Shown in pieces: positions 1-9,115 of a DNA stretch of 64,000 nt. The position numbers and the translations under genes were made by a program. Below the pieces are notes generated by a model. The model saw nothing but the letters and a program-made list of their open reading frames with translations, did no database searches and was not told the DNA's origin. The first letter of the stretch is position 1. Each line of letters begins with the position of its first letter. Source of the stretch: Desulforapulum autotrophicum HRM2 (GTDB lineage Bacteria; Desulfobacterota; Desulfobacteria; Desulfobacterales; Desulfobacteraceae); the NCBI RefSeq assembly GCF_000020365.1, contig NC_012108.1:4224001-4288000 (forward strand), written 5' to 3'.

Positions 1-1118
1 CTGGCAAGACCTGAATCCACCACGTATTTAATGCCGGGAATGGTCAGCGAGGTTTCAGCCACGTTGGTTGAAACAATGATCTTTCTTCCCACCCCCCGGG
101 AAAACACCCTGGCCTGGTCCCTGGCGGAAAGCCTTGCAAAAAGGGGCAGCACAAGGGTGCCTGGATATTTCCGGCCCTGGATCAATTCGATGGTTTCCTC
201 AATGTCCCGCTCCGTGGGCATGAACACAAGGATATCACCTGTTCTGGACTGGCGTTGAATTTCGTCCACGGCCCCGGCAGCGGCCTCCACATACCCCTGG
301 TCATCCAGGTCGTCGTTATCAGGGTCGTCAATGGGTGCGTACCTCAACTCAACAGGAAACATTCGGCCCGACACCTCGATCACCGGCGCATTGTCAAAGG
401 CCTTGGAAAATTTTTCCGTATCAATGGTGGCAGAGGTAACAACCAAGGTAAGATCCGGCCTTTTTCTGACCAGATTTCGCAGAATCCCCAGGGTAAAATC
501 AATGTTCAGGCTCCGCTCATGGGCCTCGTCCACGATGATGGTGTCATATTCGTTTAAAAATGGATCATGCTGGGTCTCGGCTAGCAAAATGCCGTCGGTC
601 ATGATCTTGATGATGGAATCCTTTGACGATCTGTCGTCAAACCGGATCTTGTGCCCCACAACACCACCCGGCAACTGTCCGAGTTCTTCTGCGATTCTTG
701 CCGCAACCGTGATGGCCGCAATGCGCCTTGGCTGGGTGCAGCCGATCTTGCCGGCAGCCCCCCTGCCTGCGGCCATGCAGAACTTGGGAATCTGGGTGGT
801 TTTTCCTGACCCTGTTTCGCCTGAGATGATCACCACCCGATGGAACTTCAGGGCGTGGATGATTTCATCTTTTTTCCCCGTGATGGGCAGTTCTGGGAGG
901 TAGGCAATATCCGGCATGGACGCCTGTCTTTGTTCCCTCTCCTGCCTGGATTTATCGACCCGCCCTTCAAGGGCAGCTATCCGGGATTGAAGGCCGGCAC
1001 GGTCCGGGGTGTTCTGTTTGATCAGCCGTTTCAGCCGTTGAACATCCTGGACCAGACAGTACCGATCGGCACACATGGTCTCCGGCAACAGCCGTTCAAT
1101 TTTTTTGACTCTTTTCAT
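1..1118 (-). CDS. hrpA: HrpA-type DEAH-box ATP-dependent RNA helicase, N-terminal part
   Basis: Superfamily 2 DEAH helicases of the HrpA/HrpB group unwind RNA using ATP and act in mRNA processing or ribosome-related steps. About 372 residues are visible; the gene continues past the left edge. The start at 1118 opens with MKRVKKIERLLPE. A basic N-terminal region of about 80 residues leads to Walker A (GETGSGKT, residues 100-107), the DEAH box (VDEAHERS, Asp near 197) and a SAT motif, followed by the start of the second RecA-like domain (VSTNVAETS). The N-terminal extension suits HrpA better than HrpB, but the diagnostic C-terminal part is outside the window. No partner gene is visible on this side; the next gene is divergent. 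Confidence 0.88.
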   Translation of the reverse strand, partial: MKRVKKIERLLPETMCADRYCLVQDVQRLKRLIKQNTPDRAGLQSRIAALEGRVDKSRQEREQRQASMPDIAYLPELPITGKKDEIIHALKFHRVVIISGETGSGKTTQIPKFCMAAGRGAAGKIGCTQPRRIAAITVAARIAEELGQLPGGVVGHKIRFDDRSSKDSIIKIMTDGILLAETQHDPFLNEYDTIIVDEAHERSLNIDFTLGILRNLVRKRPDLTLVVTSATIDTEKFSKAFDNAPVIEVSGRMFPVELRYAPIDDPDNDDLDDQGYVEAAAGAVDEIQRQSRTGDILVFMPTERDIEETIELIQGRKYPGTLVLPLFARLSARDQARVFSRGVGRKIIVSTNVAETSLTIPGIKYVVDSGLA

Positions 1119-1333
1119 AGTGGAAGAATATTAGTACACGGATGCAAAATGTCAATTCCATGGGCTTGAACGATAAAAAGGTTGACAGTATCAAAAGAAT
1201 AGGAGAAAAAACAATGATATTATTAATGACCGGGTCAGGATTTATTTATTAAGGAATTTAGCTGACCGGGCGATATCAGATGCATAACGTGTTAATACGC
1301 TTAAGTTTTAACATAAAGGGAGGACATTAGAGC
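1119..1333. other. Divergent intergenic region, hrpA-like / Hdr-like gene
   Basis: This gap must hold the promoters of both divergent genes. It has two direct copies of TGACCGGG (near 1228 and 1262) that could be a regulator site. A TTGACA hexamer at 1182-1187 has no convincing -10 at the usual distance. A Shine-Dalgarno GGGAGG lies about 10 bases before the ATG at 1334. Confidence 0.35.
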
Positions 1334-2653
1334 ATGGGTGATGCAGTGATTAAAATTGGAGGAAAAAGGAAAAGCGTTTTCAAGGATAAGGTGATGAAGC
1401 TTCTGCCCGACGGCGGAAATCTCAATGCCTGCCTGACCTGTGGCGCATGTGCCTCGGGTTGTCCTGCAACGGGACTCAGAGGAATGGACCCCCGAAAGTT
1501 CCTGAGAATGGCGGCCCTTGGAATGGACGAGGAGATCTTGAGTTCCGAATGGATCTGGATGTGCACCCAGTGCCAGAGATGTATCTATGTCTGCCCGATG
1601 CAGATTAACATCCCCCAGCTGGTATACAACGCCAGGGCGTCAATCCCGAGAGAGAAAAGGCCCAAGGGGATCCTGGGATCCTGCGATGCAGCCTTGTCCA
1701 ATGAGTCCGGCAGTGCCATGGGAACCCCTGTGGATGATTTCGAATTTGTTGTGGGCGATGTACTTGAAGAGTACCAGGAGGCCCAACCTGAATTTGCCGA
1801 TATGGAAGCTCCCATCGACAAGCCGGGTGCCGAGTTTGTTTTGAATCAGAACTCAAGGGAGCCTGTGACAGAGCCCGATGAGATGGTTCCCCTGTGGAAA
1901 ATCCTTCACCTGGTTGGTGCCAACTGGACCTATACCAGCAAGGGGTGGGGAGGAGAGAACTACTGTATGTTCCTCTCGGACGACGATGCCTGGAAGCACC
2001 TGGTAACCCAGTCTACAGATGCTGCAGAGCAGGTGGGTTGCAAGACGTTCCTGAATACGGAGTGAGGGCACGTTACCTTTGCAGTCCTGGCAGGACTGAA
2101 AAAATTCGACATCAAGCACACCTTTGAAGTAAAAAATATCTACGAGTACTATGCACGCTGGATCAGGGAAGGAAAACTCAAGGTTAACTCAGACTGGAAC
2201 AAGGATCTCAAGATCAAGTTTACGGTCCAGGATCCATGCCAGATCGTACGTAAATCCTATGGAGACCCAATCGCAGAAGATTTGCGGTTTATTGTTAAAT
2301 CGGTTGTGGGCGAAGAAAACTTCATCGACATGACCCCGAACAGGTCCAACAACTTCTGCTGCGGCGGCGGCGGCGGGTTCCTCCAGTCAGGGTTCAAGGA
2401 AGAGAGACTGAGCTACGGTCAAACAAAGGACAACCAGATCCAGACCACCAAGGCGGATTACTGCATTGCAGCCTGTCATAACTGCCATGCCCAGATCCAT
2501 GAGCTCAGTGAACACTATGGTGGAAATTACGGGGTTGTTCACCTTTGGACATTGATCTGTCTCTCCCTTGGCATCCTCGGACCCAATGAGAGGGAATACC
2601 TCCATGAAGACCTTAAGCATGTGAACGTGTTCCACCCTGAGACAGAAATGTAA
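1334..2653 (+). CDS. Selenocysteine-containing heterodisulfide-reductase-like Fe-S oxidoreductase (HdrC/HdrD type)
   Basis: Read through the in-frame TGA at 2063-2065, this gene encodes 439 residues with selenocysteine as residue 244. The N-terminus has two [4Fe-4S] motifs, CLTCGACASGCP (Cys 33-43) and CTQCQRCIYVCP (Cys 77-87). Two CCG-type modules follow, the fold that binds the noncubane cluster in HdrB/HdrD. The UGA falls in NTE-U-GH, where relatives such as DsrK carry Cys in an ECGH motif; the second module has Cys302, CCGGGGG at 342-348 and CHNCH. Reading frame and homology continue unbroken after the TGA, and a hairpin follows at SECIS distance. The likely role is electron transfer to or from a thiol/disulfide or membrane partner. 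No hdrA, etf or cytochrome gene is adjacent. The alternative, a nonsense mutation, is less likely. A conventional gene caller would split it at 2065. Confidence 0.85.
2066..2100 (+). promoter_or_regulatory. SECIS-like hairpin after the in-frame TGA
   Basis: A perfect 7-bp stem pairs 2082-2088 with 2092-2098 and has the triloop GGC at 2089-2091. The loop starts 23 bases after the UGA and has G in its first two positions. Both fit the published description of bacterial SECIS elements (SelB-binding hairpin just downstream of UGA within the coding region). Not tested by folding. Confidence 0.65.
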
Positions 2654-2678
2654 ATTTCTTTTTTAACACGTCTTATTC

Positions 2679-2718
2679 AGCCCTGGACTGGAGACTTCTC
2701 CGGTCCAGGGCTTTTTTT
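2679..2718 (+). terminator. Rho-independent terminator of the Hdr-like gene
   Basis: A 10-bp perfect stem pairs 2679-2688 with 2703-2712, with a 14-base loop, and runs into seven T residues (2712-2718). It lies 26 bases after the stop codon of the selenoprotein gene. Confidence 0.9.
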
Positions 2719-2760
2719 GTCCAGGGTCAATGCATGTAAAAAAAGAAAGTTGGATGGGCA

Positions 2761-2939
2761 ACAGTTGATGACCGTTTGCTGAACATTGAGAAACAAAGGG
2801 GATCAGATTTTCGGGCAGGGCAAACCCAAACAAGCCGCAAACTGTTTGAGGGAGCAAGGCGACCGAGTTTTTGCGGCTTGGGTTTGCCTTGTTCGAAAAT
2901 CCCCCGACTTTCCTGGTTCAGCAAACGGTCATCAACTGT
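2761..2939. repeat. Long hairpin repeat, copy 1
   Basis: This 179-bp element is nearly self-complementary along its length. The outermost 24 bases (2761-2784 and 2916-2939) are perfect reverse complements. Inside are paired segments built on GATTTTCG/CGAAAATC and AAGCCGCAAAC/GTTTTTGCGGCTT, capped by a loop containing GTTTGAGGGAG. A second copy lies at 20544-20786 with compensating base changes in the stems. Both copies sit between convergent genes. It codes for nothing evident. Confidence 0.85.
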
Positions 2940-2957
2940 ACCTGACGGGGCAATACT

Positions 2958-3338
2958 TTATATGCGCGACTCCCGGAACCATACCCGGATCCGTGCGTAG
3001 ACAATCACCCCGAGGGCGCTGCCAAGGCCGTCTGCAACCACATCAAAAACATCGCCGCACCGTTCGGCAACAAACGTCTGGTGAAATTCGTCGCTGGCAC
3101 CGTACAGGGTTGAAGCAAGAATGGCGGCTATCATCAGATTTCTGCGGGAAAAGGGCAATGCTTCGTTAAAGAGCATTCTCACCACAAGGGCACCAAGCAG
3201 GGCATAGCCGCCAAGGTGCATGACCTTGTCGGCATATTCAAAGGTGGGCAACGAATCAAACGAGGCCGAAGAAGACTGCCAGAAGATAAACCCGCAATAG
3301 GCCATCACCGGCAGCCGGTAGAAAAGATTTGTCAGCAT
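2958..3338 (-). CDS. VanZ-like membrane protein
   Basis: This 126-residue protein has about four hydrophobic segments and the VanZ-family signature: GASDEFHQTF, then an R and a conserved DVFDVVADGLGSALG stretch near the C-terminus. VanZ homologues are small membrane proteins, one of which gives teicoplanin resistance; most have no known function. I chose the ATG at 3338 because it follows a GGAG ribosome site (sequence GGAGTATAATG) and starts with a normal N-terminal helix. The open frame extends to 3536, but that part lies inside thrS. It starts 55 bases after thrS ends and is probably co-transcribed with it. Confidence 0.8.
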   Translation of the reverse strand: MLTNLFYRLPVMAYCGFIFWQSSSASFDSLPTFEYADKVMHLGGYALLGALVVRMLFNEALPFSRRNLMIAAILASTLYGASDEFHQTFVAERCGDVFDVVADGLGSALGVIVYARIRVWFRESRI

Positions 3339-3393
3339 TATACTCCAGGAGGAAAATGAGGGAGGGGCAGATGTGACACCTGCCCCATCAAGA

Positions 3394-5304
3394 CTATAAA
3401 ATATCTTCATCCAGTTGTCTTGCCCGGATGTGGGCGAGTACAGGAGGAATGAAATCAGCCATGGAAAGCCCCATGCGCACCTTGCCGTCAAGGGTCCTGA
3501 CGCTGAGGGTGCCACTCTCCTTTTCCTTTTCACCAATGGTGATGATCAGGGGCACATAGTTCACCTGGGCCTCCCGGATTTTCTTTTTCAGGCTCTCGGT
3601 CCTCAAGTCCACATCACACCGAATGCCGTTACTTTCAAGCTCTTTTTTCACCGTTTGTGCATGGTCGGCAAGGTCATCGTTAATGGGCAGCACCACGGCC
3701 TGAACAGGTGCGAGCCACAGGGGAAATTTGCCGGCAAAGTGCTCGACCAGAATGCCGAAGAACCGTTCAATAGAGCCATAGATCACCCGATGGATCATGA
3801 TGGGCCGGTGTTTTTCGTTGTCAGCACCCTTGTAGGTCAGATCAAACCGCTCGGGCAGAGCCATGTCCAGCTGAACCGTACCGCACTGCCAGGTTCTTCC
3901 CAGGGCGTCCTTGATGTGGATATCTATCTTGGGGCCATAAAAGGCACCATCACCCTCATTAATGGCATAGGGCTGACCATACTTGTCCAGGGCATTTTTC
4001 AAGCCGTTGGTAGCCTCGGCCCACTGCTCGTCGGACCCGATGGATTTCTTGGGCCGGGTGGAGAGCTCCAGGTGAAAGCCAAGGCCAAACCGTGAATAGA
4101 TCCGCTCCACAAGCTCGAGCACACCCAGAATTTCGCTCTCAATCTGCTCCGGGGTCATGAAAATATGGGCATCGTCCTGGTGAAAGGCACGGACCCGGAA
4201 AAGGCCGGAAAGGGCCCCTGAGAGTTCGTGGCGGTGAACAAGGCCAATCTCCCCTGCCCGCAGGGGAAGATCCCGGTAGGAGTGGGACTCAGTCTTGTAA
4301 AGCAGCATGCCACCGGGACAGTTCATGGGCTTAATGGCATACTCCTCACCATCCACCACCGAGGTGTACATATTTTCCCGATAGTTTTCCCAGTGCCCGC
4401 TCTTTTCCCAGAGGTGACGGCTCATCATCACCGGAGTTTTGGTCTCCACGTAACCTGCGGCCCGGTGCTCGTCCCGCCAGTAGGCCAGAAGCTCGTTCCA
4501 CATCTCCATGCCCTTTGCATGGAAGAACGGCATACCGGCAGCCTCCTGATGAAAACTGAAAAGCCCCATGCGGGTGCCGATCTTGCGGTGATCTCGTTTC
4601 TTTGCCTCCTCGATGAGATGAAGGTAGGCCTTGAGCTCTTTTTTATCAAAAAAAGCCGTCCCATAAAGCCGTTGGAGTTGTGCCTTCTCCTGGTCGGCCC
4701 GCCAATAGGCTCCCGAAGTTTTCATGAGTTTGAGACCCTTGATCATCCCCGTATGGGGAATGTGGGGCCCCCGGCAAAGGTCCACAAAGTCTCCCTGCTG
4801 GTAGATGGAGATGGTCTGATCGTCCAGACCGTTGATCAGCTCGACCTTGTAGGGGTTGTCCTTGAACAACTCCAGGGCCTCCTGTTTGGTGATCTCGGAC
4901 CGTTGAAAGGGTTTCTTGGCCTTGACGATCTTTGCCATTTCAGCTTCAATCTTTGGAAAATCAGCGTCGGATATGGGTGCCATATCAATGTCGTAATAGA
5001 ATCCATCCTCAACCACCGGACCGATGGTGAGTTTTGCGTCGGCATGGAGATTCTGAACCGCCTCAGCCATGACATGGGCCGCACTGTGTCGAAGAATCTC
5101 AACGGCCTCGGCGTCCCTTGTGGTGATCAGCCTCACTGCACAATCATTTCGAATCTCAACATCAAGATCAAGAAGTTGCCCGTCAATCTCCATGGCCACG
5201 CAGTTCCGGGCAAACCCTTCTGAAATACCCCTTGCCACATCCATACCTTTAGGGTACTCTTTAAAAGACTTTATACTGTCGTCTGGAAGTGTTATATTAA
5301 TCAT
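3394..5304 (-). CDS. thrS: Threonine--tRNA ligase
   Basis: ThrS charges tRNA-Thr with threonine and edits mischarged serine. The 636 residues match the family's usual length of about 640. In order: N-terminal TGS domain (residues 1-60), editing domain with HSAAHVMAEAV, class II catalytic core with the zinc-ligand motif KPMNCPGG, and the C-terminal anticodon-binding domain (VQAVVLPINDD onward). The start at 5304 gives MINITLPDDS, typical for this enzyme. infC and rpmI, which often follow thrS in other bacteria, are absent; a vanZ-like gene is downstream. The divergent rnd gene leaves only 87 bases for both promoters. Confidence 0.97.
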   Translation of the reverse strand: MINITLPDDSIKSFKEYPKGMDVARGISEGFARNCVAMEIDGQLLDLDVEIRNDCAVRLITTRDAEAVEILRHSAAHVMAEAVQNLHADAKLTIGPVVEDGFYYDIDMAPISDADFPKIEAEMAKIVKAKKPFQRSEITKQEALELFKDNPYKVELINGLDDQTISIYQQGDFVDLCRGPHIPHTGMIKGLKLMKTSGAYWRADQEKAQLQRLYGTAFFDKKELKAYLHLIEEAKKRDHRKIGTRMGLFSFHQEAAGMPFFHAKGMEMWNELLAYWRDEHRAAGYVETKTPVMMSRHLWEKSGHWENYRENMYTSVVDGEEYAIKPMNCPGGMLLYKTESHSYRDLPLRAGEIGLVHRHELSGALSGLFRVRAFHQDDAHIFMTPEQIESEILGVLELVERIYSRFGLGFHLELSTRPKKSIGSDEQWAEATNGLKNALDKYGQPYAINEGDGAFYGPKIDIHIKDALGRTWQCGTVQLDMALPERFDLTYKGADNEKHRPIMIHRVIYGSIERFFGILVEHFAGKFPLWLAPVQAVVLPINDDLADHAQTVKKELESNGIRCDVDLRTESLKKKIREAQVNYVPLIITIGEKEKESGTLSVRTLDGKVRMGLSMADFIPPVLAHIRARQLDEDIL

Positions 5305-5391
5305 TTTGGTTATCCATAACTATAATGTTTAAAATTTAATGCTGTAAAACATCAAACTCTAAGGGAACTGCCCGAAACGGTCAAGAAAAAA

Positions 5392-6525
5392 ATGATTGAA
5401 TATACACTGATCGAAAATGACGAGGACCTTGCGGCCCGTTGCGACCTTCTCAAAACAGAAAAACGGCTGGCCTTTGATCTTGAGGCAGACTCCATGCACC
5501 ACTTTAAGGAAAAGGTGTGCCTGGTCCAGATGGCTGACCCCAATGACTCGTTTGTGGTTGACCCCCTGAGCATTGATGATTTGTCCGTGCTCAAACCCGT
5601 GTTTGAAGATCCCGCCATCACCAAGGTGTTCCATGGATCAGACTTTGACATCCGCAGCCTTGACAGGGATTTTGACATCCATGTAAACAACCTGTTTGAC
5701 ACGGAAATCGCCTGCCGATTCCTCGGCATTCAGAAAAGAAGCCTTGCAGCCCTGCTCGAGAAACACTTTGACCTGACCCTGGACAAACGGTTCCAGAAAA
5801 CCGACTGGTCCAGACGCCCCCTGTCAAAGGAGATGATCGCCTACAGCGTCAATGATGTGGCCTATCTTCTGGAACTCAGTGATATCCTCAAAAAACGCCT
5901 GGAGGATGAGGGCAGACTTGCCTGGGCAGAAGAAGAGTTTGAACTTCAGACCCGGGTGCGCCATGACAACAATGGCAACGAACCTCTGTTCCTGAAATTC
6001 AAGGGTTCAGGGAAGATGGGAAGACGCTCCCTTGCCGTGCTTGAAAGCCTTCTCCAGTTCAGAAAGACCCTGGCAGTGGAAAAAGACAAACCCCTGTTCA
6101 AAATCATCAGTTCCGAGGCCATTGCCAAAATGGCGGCCAACCAGCCTGAGACCCTTCACAGCCTCAAGGAACTCCGGGCCTTGAGCCCCAGACAGATGGA
6201 CATGTATGGCACCCAATGCGTTGCAGCCATTGTTGGGGCACTCAAAACACCTGAAAAAGAGCTTCCTGTTTACCCGAGAAAACGACTTCCGGAAATGGCC
6301 CCCCAGGTCCCCGAACGAATAAGATCCCTCAAGGAGATGAGAATCACGGCCAGCAACAAGACCCGGATCGAACCCGGCTTCCTCCTCAACAACACCATGA
6401 TTACGGCCATTGCTATTGCATCACCCAGGACTGCCGACGAACTCGCACAGATCGACGGCATGAGAAACTGGCAGTTAGAGGCCCTGACCGATGATATTTT
6501 ATCCACCCTCAGGATCTGTGCCTGA
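5392..6525 (+). CDS. rnd: Ribonuclease D
   Basis: RNase D is a 3'-5' exoribonuclease that matures tRNA 3' ends. The 377 residues match E. coli RNase D in length. DEDD-type exonuclease motifs are present: FDLEAD (residues 25-30, metal-binding Asp and Glu), HGSDFDIRSL, and YSVNDVAYLL (Tyr and Asp of Exo III). Two HRDC-type helical domains fill the C-terminal half, the second ending in LAQIDGMRNWQLEAL. dapF follows after 29 bases on the same strand, so the two are likely co-transcribed. The start at 5392 gives MIEYTLIEND. Confidence 0.93.
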   Translation: MIEYTLIENDEDLAARCDLLKTEKRLAFDLEADSMHHFKEKVCLVQMADPNDSFVVDPLSIDDLSVLKPVFEDPAITKVFHGSDFDIRSLDRDFDIHVNNLFDTEIACRFLGIQKRSLAALLEKHFDLTLDKRFQKTDWSRRPLSKEMIAYSVNDVAYLLELSDILKKRLEDEGRLAWAEEEFELQTRVRHDNNGNEPLFLKFKGSGKMGRRSLAVLESLLQFRKTLAVEKDKPLFKIISSEAIAKMAANQPETLHSLKELRALSPRQMDMYGTQCVAAIVGALKTPEKELPVYPRKRLPEMAPQVPERIRSLKEMRITASNKTRIEPGFLLNNTMITAIAIASPRTADELAQIDGMRNWQLEALTDDILSTLRICA

Positions 6526-6554
6526 ACCGATCCCAGGGGTCAAAGGAAACCCAG

Positions 6555-7406
6555 ATGGAACTGAACTTCACCAAAATGGAGGGTCTCGGAAACGACTTTG
6601 TCATGCTCGACGACAGGAACGGGGCCATTGTTCAGACAGTGCCCTATCCCGTGCTTGCGAAAAAACTCTGTTCACGCCGATTCGGTGTCGGCGGTGACGG
6701 CATTATCATCATCATTGATTCCGAAACAGCGGATGTGGGTTTCAAAATCTTCAACCCCGACGGATCAGAACCGGAAATGTGCGGCAACGGCATGCGCTGC
6801 TTTGCAAAACTTGTGTTTGAACAAGGAATCGTCACCAAACAGCGTTTCACAGTTGAAACCCTTGCCGGAACCATCATTCCAGAAATTCTACTCTCAGATA
6901 CCCGTCAGGTTGAAGCCATATGCGTGGACATGGGAGAGCCGATCCTTGAACCCGACCGAATTCCTTTTAAATGCAACCGACAACGGGCCGTTAATGAGCA
7001 GATCCAGGTCAAGGGAGAAACAGTTTCCATTACGGCCGTATCCATGGGCAATCCCCATGCCGTTATATTTGTAGATGATGTCAAAAAAATCGACCTTGAG
7101 AACCTGGGCAGGGCAATCGAGACCCATGAACTATTTCCTGCAAAAACCAATGTGGAATTTGTAACGGTCCTCAACGATCAAGAACTTGTGATGCGGGTAT
7201 GGGAGCGGGGAGCCGGCGAAACCCTGGCCTGCGGGACAGGTGCCTCGGCAGTCCTTGTGGCGGCCTCGCTCAACGGACTCACCCGGGAAACAGCCCTGGT
7301 TCACCTTGCTGGAGGCGATCTTTCCATCCACTGGGATCAGCAGAGCAACCATCTTTTTAAGACCGGTCCTGCCACCCATGTCTTTACCGGCAGAATCAAG
7401 ATCTGA
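6555..7406 (+). CDS. dapF: Diaminopimelate epimerase
   Basis: DapF converts LL-diaminopimelate to the meso form for lysine and peptidoglycan synthesis. The 283 residues match the family length. Both catalytic cysteines are in their standard contexts: EMCGNGMRC (near residue 76) and ACGTGASA (near 226). The N-terminus FTKMEGLGNDFVMLD is characteristic. Its last 11 bases overlap the end of the convergent rhomboid gene. It probably shares a transcript with rnd. Confidence 0.97.
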   Translation: MELNFTKMEGLGNDFVMLDDRNGAIVQTVPYPVLAKKLCSRRFGVGGDGIIIIIDSETADVGFKIFNPDGSEPEMCGNGMRCFAKLVFEQGIVTKQRFTVETLAGTIIPEILLSDTRQVEAICVDMGEPILEPDRIPFKCNRQRAVNEQIQVKGETVSITAVSMGNPHAVIFVDDVKKIDLENLGRAIETHELFPAKTNVEFVTVLNDQELVMRVWERGAGETLACGTGASAVLVAASLNGLTRETALVHLAGGDLSIHWDQQSNHLFKTGPATHVFTGRIKI

Positions 7407-8178
7407 TAATTCCAGCCAGGGCACCCAGCACAAGACCTGCTCCAAATCCTGTCAAATGGGCCACGACATCGGTATTCTCCCCACCACTGAGCATGCCCAC
7501 CAGGGCAATACCTGCCCCCAATGGAAAAAAAAGCCCCAGGTGAAACCCTCTTCTTCCCCGAATCCTCTGGATCGTCTGGAACGAAGTAAGAATACCGGCT
7601 GCCCCCATCACCGAGGTGGAGGCACCAATGGAAAGATGGGCTGTTCGATAGAGAAGGGCCGTTGCAAGATTGCCCGATGCCCCGGCAGTCAGTATCATCA
7701 AAAGACCGGGCAAGGTTCCTGCAAGGGTGCACACGGGAACCCCGAAAACAATGATGCCCACCCCGTTACCCACAAGATGCCCAAGGTCTGCATGGAGAAA
7801 AAGAGCCGTGATAGTCCTGTAAAGTTGGCCCTGGAGAATGTAGAGGGCTGAAGACCCATAGCAAAGGACCATATCGCCTTTAATCCCATAAAAATCAGCA
7901 GCCCAGTGAACAACCACAAGCACCAGGACCACCCACACCGGACCCCATATTTTATGATCAACCGCAGGTACTTTTGTCCCGCCCCCTGCCCCAAGATTCT
8001 CCACATAAAAAAGTTCCAGGATTTCAAGGGCCCGAACCTGGTATTCATCTCCAACCTTCAGGTCAAAACCGTTCGCCCCTCGCTGAATAACAACTTCGAT
8101 CCCCTGGGAGATCAAAACAAGGGCAAAGACACGGGCTGATTCAGGGTCTATGTCTGTGAGGGAGGGTTTCATGGCCAA
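7396..8178 (-). CDS. Rhomboid-family intramembrane serine protease
   Basis: Rhomboids cut membrane proteins within or beside transmembrane helices. The 260-residue protein has a soluble N-terminal domain of about 75 residues, resembling the small DUF2007-like domain on some rhomboids, then six or seven hydrophobic segments. The catalytic Ser motif is GASTSVMG (Ser in GxS), with the partner His in VVAHLTGFGAG. The substrate is unknown. It converges on dapF with an 11-base overlap, and no neighbour suggests a target. Confidence 0.88.
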   Translation of the reverse strand: MAMKPSLTDIDPESARVFALVLISQGIEVVIQRGANGFDLKVGDEYQVRALEILELFYVENLGAGGGTKVPAVDHKIWGPVWVVLVLVVVHWAADFYGIKGDMVLCYGSSALYILQGQLYRTITALFLHADLGHLVGNGVGIIVFGVPVCTLAGTLPGLLMILTAGASGNLATALLYRTAHLSIGASTSVMGAAGILTSFQTIQRIRGRRGFHLGLFFPLGAGIALVGMLSGGENTDVVAHLTGFGAGLVLGALAGIIRS

Positions 8179-8303
8179 AGTCTATACCAGATAACGGTCA
8201 GAAGCAATGGGAGCTCAATTTCACATGACATTTGAAATAAAATACGGTATCCATGTAACCATCATTAACCAGAAACAGACCCATGAACAAAAGGAGAGAC
8301 CCC

Positions 8304-9110
8304 ATGCAGATCATCAGATTCAAGGACCCCCAGGGATATGTCCAAACGGGATGCGATTTTGACGGACACACGGCAGCAAAGCTTACCGGCGACCTTTTTG
8401 ACCGGCCCATTGCCACGGACACAAGGGCTGAAGTGACGCAACTTCTTGCCCCCATAGACCCCAGGGCCATCTTCTGTATCGGCCTGAACTACAAAAGCCA
8501 TGCCGCCGAAACCGGCATGGAACTACCGCAGCACCCGGTTGTATTCATGAAAAATCCTGCCTCGGTCACAGGCCCCAATTCAGATATCGTTATTCCCGGT
8601 TGCTGCGCCCTTGAACCCGAGGTGGACTATGAGGCCGAGCTTGCCGTAGTCATTGGCCACACAGCTAAAAATGTCACCCCGGAAGACGCCCTTGACCATG
8701 TATTGGGCTACACCTGTGCAAACGATGTGTCGGCAAGAAGATGGCAAAAGCACGCCGGAGGGGGCCAGTGGGTCAGGGGAAAAAGCTTTGACACCTTCTG
8801 CCCCCTGGGCCCGGCTCTTTTTACAAAAGACGAAATTCCCTCGCCCCAGAACCTTGGGGTAACACTGGAACTAAACAGTGACACCATGCAGCAGGGAAAC
8901 ACCGGGGACATGATATTTTCCGTTGCCCGGATTATCTCCTTTCTCTCCCAGTCAACCACACTGATGCCGGGCACCGTCATTCTGACAGGCACCCCCAGCG
9001 GCGTGGGTTTTGCCCGTAAGCCACCGATCTTTCTCAAACCCGGTGATGTGGTCAAAACAACCATTGGCTCCCTGGGAACCCTGGTCAACAAGGTCGTGGC
9101 AGAAAAATAA
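8304..9110 (+). CDS. Fumarylacetoacetate hydrolase family protein
   Basis: FAH-family enzymes hydrolyse or decarboxylate acylpyruvates and related 1,3-diketo acids using a divalent metal. The 268-residue protein has the family core: FCIGLNYKSHA, the metal-binding EPEVDYEAELAVVIG stretch, CANDVSARRWQ, and LTGTPSGVGF near the C-terminus. I start at 8304 because AAGGAG lies seven bases upstream; an ATG at 8283 would add seven residues without a ribosome site. Length and motifs fit the single-domain acylpyruvase-type branch, but the substrate cannot be read from the sequence. Confidence 0.9.
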   Translation: MQIIRFKDPQGYVQTGCDFDGHTAAKLTGDLFDRPIATDTRAEVTQLLAPIDPRAIFCIGLNYKSHAAETGMELPQHPVVFMKNPASVTGPNSDIVIPGCCALEPEVDYEAELAVVIGHTAKNVTPEDALDHVLGYTCANDVSARRWQKHAGGGQWVRGKSFDTFCPLGPALFTKDEIPSPQNLGVTLELNSDTMQQGNTGDMIFSVARIISFLSQSTTLMPGTVILTGTPSGVGFARKPPIFLKPGDVVKTTIGSLGTLVNKVVAEK

Positions 9111-9115
9111 CAGCC

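Noticed and set aside
3339-3536. N-terminal extension of the VanZ-like protein
   Set aside because: It lies within thrS on the same strand and has no ribosome site; the ATG at 3338 follows GGAG and begins a normal membrane helix.
4228-5223. Long + strand open frame opposite thrS (and similar ones opposite 31987-32769 and 45341-46246)
   Set aside because: These are shadows of strongly supported genes on the other strand; they have no family motifs or ribosome sites.
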